DNA of 64,000 bases from Linnemannia schmuckeri (taxonomy: Eukaryota; Mortierellomycota; Mortierellomycetes; Mortierellales; Mortierellaceae). The notes under the pieces were generated by a model that was not told where the DNA came from, did no database searches, and saw only the letters and a program-made list of their open reading frames with translations. The translations under genes and the position numbers were made by a program. The number at the start of each line of letters is the position of its first letter. Within the stretch, counting starts at the first letter, position 1. The stretch lies in contig JANATG010000013.1 of NCBI GenBank assembly GCA_029449235.1, forward strand, positions 558,001-622,000, in the 5' to 3' direction. Of this stretch, positions 11,895-23,485 are shown piece by piece.

Positions 11895-12222
11895 ATGCCT
11901 GCAACTATACCCAATATCGATCTACCAACAGCCTGTCTAGCCACCGATCTCAACACTGAGTCCTTCTATCTCGTTGGCTCCCCCATCATGAGCACTCTGG
12001 AGGTCAACTTCATCATCAACCCCAGCACCACCGCAGACAATCAAGTCATTTCACAACATGATCCAAATACTTGGAACTACGACGCGCCAAAACTATGCTA
12101 CAACTCTCCCATACCAACCTCAGCCATCAGGTCAAGCCTGGATTATTCAATTTGGGCTCAAGACAGCTGTCATGGTCATCGCCAATTCCAACTACACGCT
12201 CTCCCTTGGAATCAGATAATCG
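11895..12222 (+). pseudogene. possible frameshifted protein relic of unknown family
   Basis: An open frame from ATG 11895 reads sensibly to about 12116 (it includes ACLATDLNTESFYLVGSP and NYDAPKLCYNSP). A one-base-shifted frame from 12121 then continues with QAWIIQFGLKTAVMVIANSN up to a TAA at about 12220. The frame switch has no GT-AG intron to explain it. The composition looks protein-like rather than random, and the pattern recalls extracellular N-terminal domains of fungal membrane proteins, but I cannot name the family. It may instead be chance. Confidence 0.3.
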
Positions 12223-12855
12223 TGACTGCCTTTTCGAATTTCAACGCGCTCTTCTTTTTTTGAGAAAATGGGCGAAGTGGTGATTTCAACTCCACTTTCT
12301 CTTCTTTCCTTCGTTCCTCCCCACTTACACGCCCATTGATTTCATCAGCGCCTTTGATTGACTTCACTCTTCCCAACACTTCTCATTAACTCTTTCACAT
12401 TCTCACTGCACTCACACCATCGACAGCAGCCTCATTACTGCCGCAATTAAGTCTCTCATAAACACTTTTAACATCAACACAAGAAGGTAGCTCCCTCTCT
12501 TCCATTTCCTCCAGGAACAATCGCAGGAACAAGCACACCGACACACTCATCCCCAGCACAACAGCTACGACGGTTTCACGGATTCAAATCAGCGAGGACT
12601 ATTAGACAAGGTTGATAAACAAGAAAAAAATAGAATCACGCAATTCAGTTTCAGGATGAGAGAATTAGCCTAACACACACTAGGCATCAGGAACAATAAG
12701 AACAAAGTCGAAGGTCACTCTGCCAAGACATGATCACGGGGCGGGACACAGTTGCTTTCAGTAAAGGGGGAAAGGCATATCGGTATAACACCAGAATAAC
12801 ATGTCAAACTGTGTTTATTATGCTTGTGCCATAATAGCATATATCCGTGGACAAG
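12223..12855. other. leader region upstream of the PP4R3-like gene
   Basis: The stretch 12290-12480 is rich in CTT, CAC and TTC, like other leaders here, so transcription may start near it. I searched for exons encoding the missing front of an EVH1 domain and found none. Short frames from ATGs near 12655 and 12730 soon stop. Confidence 0.4.
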
Positions 12856-15800
12856 ATGGCTGTCCACGACGAAAACCACGACCATCTCCTCACCCCTATT
12901 GTCTACAAGGCACAAGGTACGAAGCAACGACAAAGGGCAACAGTGGTTTCACCTAGACGTTCAGAACACATAGTATCGAAACTTGATAACTTTAACAACG
13001 TGCATACGTGATTATTTACTCTATTAATTAGATTCCATCGTCGCTCATGCGCACAGTATCAACGAGTTGGCCTCCTACCTTGCCGAGCAAGATTCGTGCT
13101 CTGGGCTTTGGTAAGAACCTATACAACGTTTGCTTTCAGGGGCAGGAAGTGATAATGGTTTGAAGAAAAAGAATCTGTGCCTAACTCTGCTGTTGTTGTT
13201 AATCATAAAAAGGACCACTGCCATAGGCGACGTTGAGCCAGTCTATGAAGGTAGAGTACACTCTGCAAAAGCGAACCAACATGTTTGCAAGGATCTATTG
13301 ACTACAAACTAACAAACTTCAAAATCCAATCGCCCATGCGTTTTGCACTTTCTTTAAATATTAGGCGAAAATTTTCTTGAATCCGAGGAGAACATGACGG
13401 CCACTCTCCCTGAGCCTACCTGCACGAACCTCAAAGACATCGATGCTCGGTTGCGCGAGGCGAACCAGGACGAGAAGGATCAACTAATTGATTTTGTCGT
13501 TGACACGGTATGTTCTCATTGTTCGTTTGTGCTTTAGCTAATACCTATGATGTCAAAGTAACTACAGTTCTAATTTTTTACTTTGATATTTTTTAACAGA
13601 GTTACATCACCAACCTGGTCCACATTTCCAACGCGTGCGAGCAAGCAGATCTTACCTCAAGTCTCTACACCCTCCGCTCCATCCTTCTCCAGATCAGTAA
13701 GTCGAACCGAAAGGCACTATTATCTTTGTTCTGCCATATTTACGAAGCATCACGTTGGCAAACGAAACGACCAACTTACTCATTCTTCTTTGGTTTCTTC
13801 GTCACTATTTAGTCAAAAGCGGTGACCAAGCGGTGATGGAGGAGGTTATCAAGAACAAGAATTTCGTTGGCTGCATTGGAATTCTTGAGTGTAAGTATCT
13901 GCTCACTACCTTTGTGCCGACGAGACAACACACCCTTAAGTGACAAATGCTATGCAAGTCAGAGTTACGCACCTAACTCGCTTTACTCTACTCTACTTAC
14001 ATAGACGACCCCAACCTGATCAAGAAGGCACAGCACCGTCGGGTCTTCAAGACCCACTCGAATGCCAAGCAGGTGGCCACCTTTACGAACCCTCGCACCG
14101 ACCTCTGGATCCACGACGTGATCCGATTGACGTTCCTACAGGACACAGTGTTGCTGCATTGCGGTAACTACATTGTGGACAACGCTATCGCGGCACTTAT
14201 CCGAACCAACGAGCGTAACATTGTCGAAGAAATCATCAATCAAGACGGGGCTTTTCTTATCGAGCTCTTCAAGATTGCCAAGGATCCAACTGAGCCTCAG
14301 CGTCGCCGCAATGACGCAGTCAAGTTTGTGCACCAACTTTTCTCAATGGGCGACAGGATTGGAACAAGTGTCTGCAGGTATGAGTGACGCGAGTGCACAA
14401 TTTTGAATGGATTAGAAGGAACAGGGTGCTATGGATTAGCGCCTAACATTCTTCTTGTATGTTATTCTTATCTGGTTTCACTCCACTCCCATAATAGCAC
14501 ACTCCTTGACGCCGGTCTTTTTCAGATGCTGGAGTACGCTTTCGCCGCTGCTGATCCTCGCATCGACGCTCTCGGAGTGGAAATTCTCTTGATGGCCGCG
14601 GAGGAACGCACGAAGCTGGTCCGATCTCGAATCCTGGATGAAACGGAGACCAACGGCAGATGCACCATCTTTGATGCCATCATCGACAAGTTCGTCCTGG
14701 AGAAGGATGCAGACTCGGGTGACCGCCTCGCCGAAGTCATCTCTAAACTTATCGATGTCGGCCAGGAGGAGACGGATCGTGATTACCCGGTATTCCTGGA
14801 TATGTTTTACTCCGAGTACTGCACCCCTCTCTTTGCGTCAGTCCTTCGGGCTGTTGCAGGTAAGCTTGATTTTTGTGCTAAAAAGGCCACAAGAGTTGAG
14901 GATTAAGGCTTGCATCAACGTTTTTTTTCTCGCGGACATGGTTGCTGACGGCTTACATTCCTTCTTTTTCTGTTCACTTTCGCTAGTCTCAGCAATACTT
15001 GAGCGGCCGTCGTCCGCGATGTACAGGAGAACATGTGCACTGGCAGCATGTATTATCCGAGCCCATCCTACAAGAGCCAAACTCACAATCCTCGCCACAA
15101 GCGACTACATGGAATTTATGAATGGTCTTCTTACAAATCCGGACAAGTCGCTGCGTCTTGGTAAGTTGTTATCCGTTTAAGCAGACACTACATGTCTTCA
15201 TCATGACGTGCTAACGACCGTTTATATTTTCTCACTTGCCATGTTCAGCTGCCTTGAGATTCTTCAGAGCATGTCTTGCCACCGAGGACAACGACTACGA
15301 CGCGCTCCTGATGGAGAATTCGGTCACCCACAGTGTCTTAGCGCTGCTCAAAGAGACCCAGGGCTCTAACAACATCATCAACACGGCCTGCCTCGAGTTC
15401 TTTGAATTCATCAGCACGGTAAGGCCGCTTCTACTTACGATATGTGGCTTACTATGTTGCATGGTGTGCCCTTCCGACTTGGTGCTCATGATAACTTACA
15501 TCCTAATTTTTCCCCACGGTACGATAATAGAATGGTGGTAATCGTCTGATCATTCACTGTGCGACAGTCCCTAGTGGGGTGCTGGATGATTTCGAGTACT
15601 CTCCTATCTTTCACAAGATTCTTGACGAGTACGATGAGCTGCTCGATGAAATGCCAGAGCGATGTCCTGATGACCTGCAGGACTCCGGTGTTCAAAATGG
15701 CGAGTATGACGACATCGATGGAACCTCAGAGTCATTCTCCAGAGACGATGAGGACTGCGAGGCTCCACTTGGCGAGTACGACAGCGATGGTGGAACGCCA

Positions 15801-17216
15801 GAGTTATTGTCCGGAGACCAACAGGACTGCGAGGCTCGACTTCAGCTGTGTGTTAACGATCCGTTGGCGCTCCCCCATGGAGCAAACCAGAGCAACGAGA
15901 ACCCTTTGTCGATTCCAGAGGATTTGGTGGCGCCTCGCATCGATCAGAGACCAGCCACTGAGAGTTCTTTGCCGATTTCGGAAGGTTCACTGGAGCTTAC
16001 CACTGAACAGAGTCAAAGCAGCAAGGACTCTTTGCCGATGCCAAAGGAATTGGTGGCGCTTGCTGACGATTTATTGGTGGTTGCGAAAGGACACAGCGAA
16101 ATCAGCACTGATACAGAGTTGACAGCCGCTTCGTCAAGCCGCCTCTGCCGCAAGCTCGAGCACACAGACTTCGACAGCGACGAGACGAGCGCCGAGTTTT
16201 TGAACAGGCCTTCCACTGCCAAGCGGACCAAGCTTGATGAAGCGGCTACCGAGTCGCAGACGAACCGAGAGGCAACGCTCGAGCGCTTGTTGGCAGTGGA
16301 TCCAGATTCTACGAGCATGGATGCTACTCTTCCCCAGCCGAATCAAGCCGAGGCGACACCATCATCACCCTACCCCCCACCACCTGTGTTGCGTCTCTTC
16401 CTCTGCGGTGTTGGTCGCTCGAAGTCTCCCCCGGCACCTTCGACACCTCTCCGCCTCGCTTGGAGCACATCATTCTCGACGCACCGAGCCTCGACACCTC
16501 CTCATCTTTCCCTGACAGGCTCGGCCACATCGACGCCTTTGCCCTCTCCTCCTTCATCTCCTATGCAGCCGGTCACTCTGGGTGGGAGCGAGACCTCGGA
16601 CAAGGTTAAAAACGTCGATGTAGACTCCACTGGAGACCGGATGGTGGTTCCGCAACCTACAGCGCCAGAACCCCGAGGAGAACAGACGACCAAAAGGAAG
16701 AGAGTCGAGGACAACTATGATTTACCTGAGCAGATTCTTCGCCTGCTACAGAGGCCGAAGCTGCATCCAGACGATGGCGGATCCATCCTCCGTGGGTCTA
16801 TGGAACAGTCTCTCGGTACGACGAACACCCAGAGCACCAGCGAGATCACTGACGGTAACACGAACAAGAACGTGCGCAAGGTCAAACAACCAGCGACTCC
16901 GCTTTTCCAGACCATGGCGCCAGAGCCCACAGGAGATCGGATGACGAAGAGGAAGAGACTCGGCGATGACTTTGCTTCGACTGAGCAGGAACCTCGCCCG
17001 CCTCAGAGACCGAAGCTGGACTCGGACGAAGGCTATTTGGCCTTCCGTGGGTCTAAAGAGCGGTCATTTACTACAGTCAGCGCCCAGAGCACCAACAAGA
17101 TTACTGACCGATCCGAGTACACTTCCGTCAACAAGTCTGGACACACTCCCGAGAACTCTGACTTCGGCGACCCCAACCGTGATCAGAACATCAGCAATGG
17201 TCCTGGCTGCAACTGA
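12856..17216 (+). CDS. divergent PP4 regulatory subunit 3 (SMEK/Psy2)-like protein
   Basis: Eleven exons: 12856-12916, 13032-13110, 13213-13250, 13365-13507, 13600-13696, 13813-13890, 14005-14377, 14498-14859, 14987-15160, 15249-15418 and 15531-17216; 1086 residues if ATG 12856 is right. The core matches the SMEK armadillo-like domain of the PP4 phosphatase targeting subunit: YDPNLIKKAQHRRVF (compare LEYDPAL..RKHREF in animals), then FTNPRTDLWIHDVIRLTFLQ, FVHQLFSMG and CLEFFEFIST. Psy2-type subunits direct PP4 to DNA-repair, checkpoint and meiotic substrates. Only the last part of the usual N-terminal EVH1 domain is visible (YKAQDSIVAHAHS...CSGLW, residues about 17-47). About 560 residues from the last exon form a low-complexity acidic/proline tail with KRKR clusters, built partly of internal duplications (15699-15842 and 16662-17105). 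The start is uncertain: either the EVH1 front was lost or its exons were missed. Confidence 0.75.
15699..15842 (+). repeat. 72-base in-frame tandem duplication in the PP4R3-like tail
   Basis: Two adjacent 72-base units (15699-15770 and 15771-15842) encode 24-residue repeats, each starting GEYD and ending DCEAPL or DCEARL. The copies differ at several codons, so the duplication is not brand new. Confidence 0.8.
16662..17105 (+). repeat. long in-frame duplication (period 255 bases) in the PP4R3-like tail
   Basis: Two copies start near 16662 and 16917, 85 codons apart. Shared landmarks in order are APEP, TKRKR, EQ, QRPKL, RGS and QST..ITD. TKRKR resembles a basic nuclear-localisation cluster, so the duplication doubles that element. 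Confidence 0.8.
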
Positions 17217-17995
17217 CTCCAAGCCGTCTCACAGCAGACCGCGCCCTCAACCAACAACATCTACTCTCATTCCGGCCGCATCTGAGGACACACAAAACCT
17301 CTGCCGTCTCATTCCATCTTTTATTCTCATCCTTTTTTCACATTTATGTTTCGTGGCCGCTTTCTTTTCATGCTCAAAGCACCCTCTGTATATTTTCAAC
17401 CCCTCTTTTTTATGTCCCAGCCCGCCAATATTTAGCTTTCCCTCGGCATTCGACTCTTCCTTTTCTTTTCTTTTTCGTTCTTTTGACCGAGCCGAACATG
17501 GGAGGTTGGGACATCACATATCGTTACCATGATCTCACACTAATTGGACTAAGCACATTTTCATATTTCTACGCTGGAGAGAATTGGACGGCGCCGGCGC
17601 TGTACCTTCTTTGCTACATTTTACATATCACTATTGCGTCCTCCAGCAGTGCATATGTCCATCTCGTAACAACATATTCATTTGATATTTTCGTCTTTGT
17701 TTTTCCTTTTCGTTTTTCATTTTTTTTGTACTTGTTCTTCCACATCCAACTTGCATATTAGTGCCATCCACCGTGTACATGATAATAAAAAGTCCAATTG
17801 TTTCACCCTCTCTCCCCCCACGACGCGTCAAGATCAGCAACATCAGCGATCAACTTTTATCAACGGTGATTAAAGTCAGACTGACAACAGCTGTGAAAAT
17901 GGGAAAATGGGAGCAGAGAAATAGGAAACGAGGTTTTGTTTCTTTTCTTTCTTGCTCTTCAGTCCACTTCACATTCATCGAAGCATTCCACCGGC
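17217..17995. other. 3' region and intergenic DNA
   Basis: T-rich and C/T-rich plus-strand sequence follows the PP4R3-like stop. No convincing gene is seen. The last part precedes the F-box relic and may be its old leader. Confidence 0.4.
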
Positions 17996-19182
17996 ATGGC
18001 TACCTCAGCGATATTCAAAAACCCTTTCGACTTGCCCGAACTCAGATATCGACTCAGTTGGTTCGTCACCATTAAGGGCGCCCTCTCGTGTGCACTCGTC
18101 TTCAAGGCTTGGTCGGACGATTTTGTCTCTGTCATTTGGTTCAAGGTCGACTTTGATGTCCAACCCCGGTTCGCCAACCTTTCGCCCGACACTATCGCCA
18201 AGCATGGACACCGCACCCGAGTCGTCAAGAACGCCAAGTCGCTTCCCTAGGTTGGCTCTTGCCAACACCCAAGTTCATAAGCTGAGAAACTTGGACATCG
18301 AAACGGCAGCCTCCACTATGCACCATGTCCAGGCTTACGAAATCGTCTCTCAGAGTTACGTCGGTCTTCAGGAACTCAATCTCTTTGTGGCCTTCGTCCC
18401 TGTCAACAAGCGTCACTCCTTAGCCCATTACATGTCTGTTCCAGCGTTGGCCATTTGCTCGGATACCTCTCACGCAAACTTATCTCAGCTCTGTTTTTTA
18501 ACAATCAGGAAACAAGGACTAACACATGATAGACTAGTAACGATCCTTCGAGGATGCCCAAAGTTGTCTGCGCTGTGGTTGGAATACACAGACATTGTCC
18601 GAACGTTAACTTGTTCTTACCAACACCCAAGCGTGACTTCTCTCGCGTCGGCACTGGAGACTCTCCTTCCTATAGCAACAATCGATCCCTGCCTAGTGTC
18701 ATACTTTCCAAACTTGACGACACGGCATACCTGGAAATTTGACGCAGGTTGCACGATTTCATCGGACAAGATCAAGGAGGTACTTTCGCGCCACTGCCCT
18801 CGGTTGACCAGGTATTGACTGCAGGATATCACGGGCACTATCGTTTCCGAGTTCCTAACCAACATCACCAATAGCGTCTCTCAGATTATGTTCGAGTATG
18901 CCAAGATTTCGCCCGATACAATCACGGCTATTCTTACGCCTCAAGCCTTCCTGATGTCGGCCACGCAGTTTAAATTGCCAAATGAACCGGATCCTGAAAA
19001 AGGAAGAGGTCGCTCCAGTGTCGAATCATTCTCAAGCAGCTGATCACCTTCTATTCCTGATCCCTTGGAGCTGCTCACAACTGGAGTATTTGGACCTTCA
19101 CCTTCATGAATTGGACATGAATATTGTTGAGAGAGGCGAGTGGGCATGCAAGAGCCTAAGAACAGTTCGCATAAGGACACTT
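17996..19182 (+). pseudogene. broken F-box/leucine-rich-repeat-type gene
   Basis: ATG 17996 opens with an F-box-like start (FDLPELRYRLSWFVTIKGAL..CALVFKAWSDD). Near 18245 the sense moves to another frame by a one-base shift and continues with leucine-rich sequence (KLRNLDIET, LQELNLFV, CPKLSALWLEY). That frame meets a TGA at 18816 but stays protein-like past it (DITGTIVSEFLTNITNSVSQ). A second shift near 18990 leads to EEVAPVSNHSQ and CSQLEYLDLHLHELDM, with similarity ending near 19180. Two frameshifts plus one in-frame stop make it a pseudogene. Intact relatives would be SCF ubiquitin-ligase adaptors, a family that I recall as expanded in Mortierella-type fungi. Confidence 0.75.
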
Positions 19183-19184
19183 GA

Positions 19185-19844
19185 AACGGTGAACGAAACC
19201 GAGGTAGCGCTTAATACTGAACATGTGAGGGATGGTCAAAGGTTGGAGTTGCTTAAAGACGGGGTAGGCCAGGGACCAGACAGTCTCCAAACAGAGTATG
19301 GCGCGATAGTTTCGAAAGAGGCGCTGATCATTGGCTCTATCGAGCTTGTAGAAGTATGACGAAAAGGGGTGTGTCTCATATAGCCGTTCGATCTCGTCGC
19401 CTAGGGCGAAGGCGAGCTGGTGAGGGAGAAGATCTGTCGGTTTCCGATGATTGGCCCGGGGAATCGCCCATTCTGACAGATGGAGATGCCTTATGCGGGC
19501 GAAATAGTCGAGTGGTGATGGTGAGTTGACTACTTGGTCAGTATTGTCAGGATCAAATGTGAGGCGACGGTGAGCACGGTGGGCAAGGAGGCGATCGAAA
19601 GACGATTCAACAGCATATGGGTGAGCCTCTCTTCGGTCCCCTGCTTCCATGGATCGAGGAGCTTTAGATTTGGATTGTGGAAGGAGCGCTGGTAGGGCTG
19701 GGAGTAGAAAAACAGGAGTGTGGCAAAAGCGATATGCTTGTTTGTGCAGGGGAGTACCGCCAATGCGGGAAGGTTATTATCCTGGTCAAAGATCCGGAGG
19801 ATATGAGGAAGACACTCCAGCGGCGGTTTTGAGAGCGAATCCAT
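19185..19844 (-). pseudogene. truncated, frameshifted F-box-type gene, tail to tail with the previous relic
   Basis: On the minus strand, ATG 19844 starts with an F-box-like N-terminus (PPLECLPHILRIFDQDNNLPAL, then PCTNKHIAFATLLFFYSQPY). Around 19620 the sense passes to another frame and continues with SPSPLDYFARIRHLHLSEWA, YPVFKQLQPLTIP and RYLGFVHRF. It then ends abruptly at about 19185, far short of a normal leucine-rich region. The break coincides with the end of similarity of the plus-strand relic, so the two copies were joined by a rearrangement. A longer reading from an ATG at 19931 adds a hydrophobic stretch that looks like leader, not protein. Confidence 0.7.
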
Positions 19845-19931
19845 TGAAGTGTTGAGCGAGAGTAAGAAAAGGGGAGATAAAGGTGGACAATTTAAAGAAA
19901 GAAAAAAGAGAAGGGAAGCATGCTTGGCCAT

Positions 19932-21977
19932 GTTTGTTTTATTTTCTTAGTTTGCATGAAAGGGAGGGGCCTGTGCCTGGGAAATCCAATGGTCCATCGT
20001 CACACAATCGATCACTTGACTTGAGTCGAAAAATAAAAATAAAAATCATGCATGAAAAAAGTGGCTGAAATTGTTTGTACCATGTCTGCATTACCACCTC
20101 TTCGATAGTGGATTGAGGGATGGTACAAAAAATAGTACCATTCCAATGCTTGAGAGTCTCTTTTCTTAGGCGCGGAAAAAAGTCAGGGCGGTCTTCCCCC
20201 GCCTCCCCCCTTTTTTTGGTTCTGTATTCCTTTTTCTTCGACCGATTTCGAACCATGTTGGATCTGCCGTTACCAATGCCAGCTATCCTTTTTTCATTGC
20301 AGATATTCACAAACTAATTGATACCGAGGACAACTATTTCCCGTGAGAGGTGGGCGGAATTTTTTGCTGTCTATCGCTCTGAATAAAATTAAACTTGCAA
20401 GTTGATATTGCGATTTGCTGGTTCTTTTTTCTCGTTCCCATACCAGCCTTTCAATTGATACCAGAAACGTGTCTATTCTGTTTTTGTTGTAGCTCATATG
20501 AAAGACGAGACCAATTAATGCGTCGGTATTTGCAACTTCATTCGCAAACAAATTGAACGATAGCAGATCTTGAGGGCCCTGTCACGTTCTTTGCACCGAA
20601 AAACATGCTCATTTCGGATAGAAAAATGATCAACAATAGACTCTGGAAGGGCTGCCACTTTTACTATGTACATGGCTTCGGATACTTTTTTATTATATTT
20701 TGTGGTATATGTCAGGACATTCCCGCCGGATGTGGTGTTGACCATCTCCCCTTTGCCAATTCACTGATCGTTCTTTTCATTATACATTGTACTTTGACAT
20801 GGAGGATAGGATAGCCACATTTCCAGCTTTTTTTTTATAATCTATCGTATGCAATGGGATTGATGAATCTTTGATTATTTTGCATCTGTATCTCTCAAAT
20901 TGACACCTTCTTGATAGATATGAAAGTTCCGACGAGTAGCTGACTTTTTTTCATGCCATTTTAATCAGTTGTCGATGCCCCTTTAGGGGACATCTATTGC
21001 TTTTCAACTTGGCGCGTTGTAATACGAATATGTTTTTGACTTTTGCTTCGCCTTTCAGACCAAGAGATAGTAGATGGATACGATGACAAACAGCATGGTT
21101 CAATGATATTCTTTATAGATGAACGAATCCATTGCGCAAAGTCTGCTGGGCTACTTACCGAGTTTTGATTAGGCTTTCTCTTGTTATGATTACTGACCTT
21201 CTCATGTTTTTCTTCGGGTTGCGATCCTCATGACAATAAGTGACGTTCTTTAGAACCTCAGAGAATCATGGATTAGCAGCGCGCACTCCTTTTCTCTTGC
21301 AAAATTTCGTACCTCAAATCGTACCACAATATGTTCTCAATAAAAGAACGGGCGCGGTCAGCTTTTAATGTTCACGGCACCTGACTTGTTTGGATATGCG
21401 CCAGGAACATGTTCTCGGATATTAAATCACCTTGCCCTTCCTTCATCATTACCAAGGTGCGGAATGATATTATATAGTGGACATGAAGAGTACCCTGTTG
21501 CTTTCCAAAATGGAGTTTTATTAGAAGATACAAAATCGTGGATCAAGCCTGCTGTTCACGATCCAACAACCAACTGGTCAACACCAGATAGTGCGGACGG
21601 CTATCTCTTTTTCAATAAAAAAGCTTATATGGCCGATAGTCTTGTACAATGTGCTTGCTGCGTATTATACTGACTTGATAAGACAAGGATCTGCCTTTTG
21701 ATCCTGGAATTGTCTTTGGAATTTTATTCGCAACTAATATTGGCCAATAGGACCCGAGAAGAAAAGGAAACCATTTTTGAGGTAACGAGATGGAAATAAA
21801 AGTATTAAAAAGTGCATTGTGCTTGTCATTTATAGTACCTCTATTCCCTGTACACAAGGCATCCATTAAAACAAGCTTTTCCGTTCTGATTAAGCTGCTA
21901 GAATCCATCGCGACGCGTCACGAACGCGCTTTTTTTGATTTATTTATTATTTAATATTCTAATATTTTATTATTTTG

Positions 21978-22017
<40 letters not shown>

Positions 22018-22260
22018 TTGATTTGATTGATTGCGTTTGCCTGTCTCTTCCCCACCCCTGCTTACCGAATGTACCATTTCCCAAAAAAGACCATAAAAAC
22101 GTGGTCCCTGAAATACTTCCATCCATTCATGCAACCTCGCCCAAATAAACACAAACCAACACATAAACAAATAAAAGCAACATAACGGATAGCAAATGGA
22201 CCAAGGAGAATTATGCGAGGCCTCCTGCAGAAAAGAAAAACACACAACGATGTCACTTTC
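19932..22260. other. AT-rich gene desert
   Basis: About 2.3 kb without a recognisable gene, tRNA or mobile element. Base composition is more AT-rich than the genic parts, and open frames are short and interrupted on both strands. It has a 32-base T run at 21984-22015. The sequence may be decayed DNA, but I could not name a source. Confidence 0.45.
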
Positions 22261-23054
22261 GACTTGCCTTCATCTCCTTCCCCCCCCCCCCCCCCCCCCC
22301 CTCTCTCTCTCTCTCTATCCTCTTTCTTTCCTCTTTTCACCCTTCCTTTTCCTTATTTCTCTCATTTGCCTTTGACCTTCCCTCCCCTGCTAGGGTGCTC
22401 TGTTTCAAATGAAGAACAGCAACAAAATGAACTGCGAGTGGTATATCTGAGAAGGCAAAGGCATGTGTTAAAAAACTACAGGTGATAAAAGAGGAAGGTT
22501 TGTTTGTTTGTCATTCCCTCTTTTCCTGTTTTTTCGCTCCTCCTCAGCTTGCCCTTTTCTTTTCACTTGTAGCCCCTAGATATTTCATTTCTTTTTGCGC
22601 CAGACCACATATGCCTAAATCAGGTTTCTTCTGTCTGGCGTCAAGGGGTTCACACTGGGTGTGAGACATGATATAGTAAGTGGGAGGACAAGGAGGAGTT
22701 GGTTACAAGAAAACAATAAGAGAAAAGGCGGCCCATTCATTTGGAGGGTCATGGAGTGTATACTTTCTAAAAACAAAACAAAAAGAAGAAAGAGACGCTT
22801 GGACCACGTTCAAAGGTGGGTCCATTTGTTCATGCCGTCGTTTTATCTTTTCCTGTTTTTCCTCTTAACCCTTCCTTCTTTCTCTCGTTCTCTTCTTTTC
22901 TCTTTCTCTCTTTTCCCTCTCTTTTCCTTTCTATCCTTCTTACCTTACCCCTTTCTGTATCCCTCTCCCTTCTCTCTTCCTTCCTCCCTTCCTAAGTCCC
23001 AACCACACTCCACACTATCGCACTCTCGCACACATAACCATACAGATACACAGC

Positions 23055-23090
<36 letters not shown>

Positions 23091-23485
23091 CACTTTACCT
23101 CCTTGTTTTCTGTCCACACTCTCTCTTTTCCTCTCTTCCCTCTCTTCCTCTCACCTCGCTCCCACTCTCCACTCCCCTCCAATATCCCCCAACTTTTATT
23201 TTACTTTTCTCTTTTTGTCTCTTCCACGTCCTCTTCCCTTCTCCACGATTCCCAAAACTCACAGCACAACAATAAAACTCGGGATCAGAACCATCACTTG
23301 CCCTAGCCCGATCAAACTCCCCCCCCTCTCTCTCTCTCACCTTTCCTCTTCTTTCTGCCACCTCCTTCCTCATCCTTTGCCTCCTCGCTTTTCATTTTGT
23401 TTGTCTGTATGCTTCTCACTTCTACTTTCTTTCCTTCATTCCACTCTTCATTTTTATATCACCTACTCTTGTTCAAACATCACTT
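22261..23485. other. pyrimidine-rich leader/promoter of the 573-residue protein gene
   Basis: From about 22800 the plus strand is extremely rich in C and T (CTTT, TTCC and CTCT runs). A 33-base T run lies at 23058-23090 and a CTCTCT tract at about 23320-23340. No gene is seen. The strong strand asymmetry ending at ATG 23486 suggests a long 5' leader or promoter of the plus-strand gene. Confidence 0.45.
22280..22316 (+). repeat. 22-base poly(C) tract followed by a (CT)n repeat
   Basis: Twenty-two consecutive C residues (22280-22301) pass directly into alternating TC up to 22316. Long poly(C) runs are rarer than the A/T runs here, and the opposite strand could form G-quadruplex-like structure. 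Confidence 0.9.

Noticed and set aside
20215..20300. tRNA-like A and B boxes on the minus strand (TAGCTGGC...GGTTCGAAATC)
   Set aside because: The boxes are about 31 bases apart instead of about 44, and no acceptor or anticodon stem can be drawn.
20294..20745. Two overlapping minus-strand open frames in the desert
   Set aside because: They looked briefly protein-like, but no family resemblance could be named and both are short.
21368..21673. 101-codon open frame in the AT-rich desert
   Set aside because: No recognisable motif, AT-rich chance-like composition and no splice-linked neighbours.
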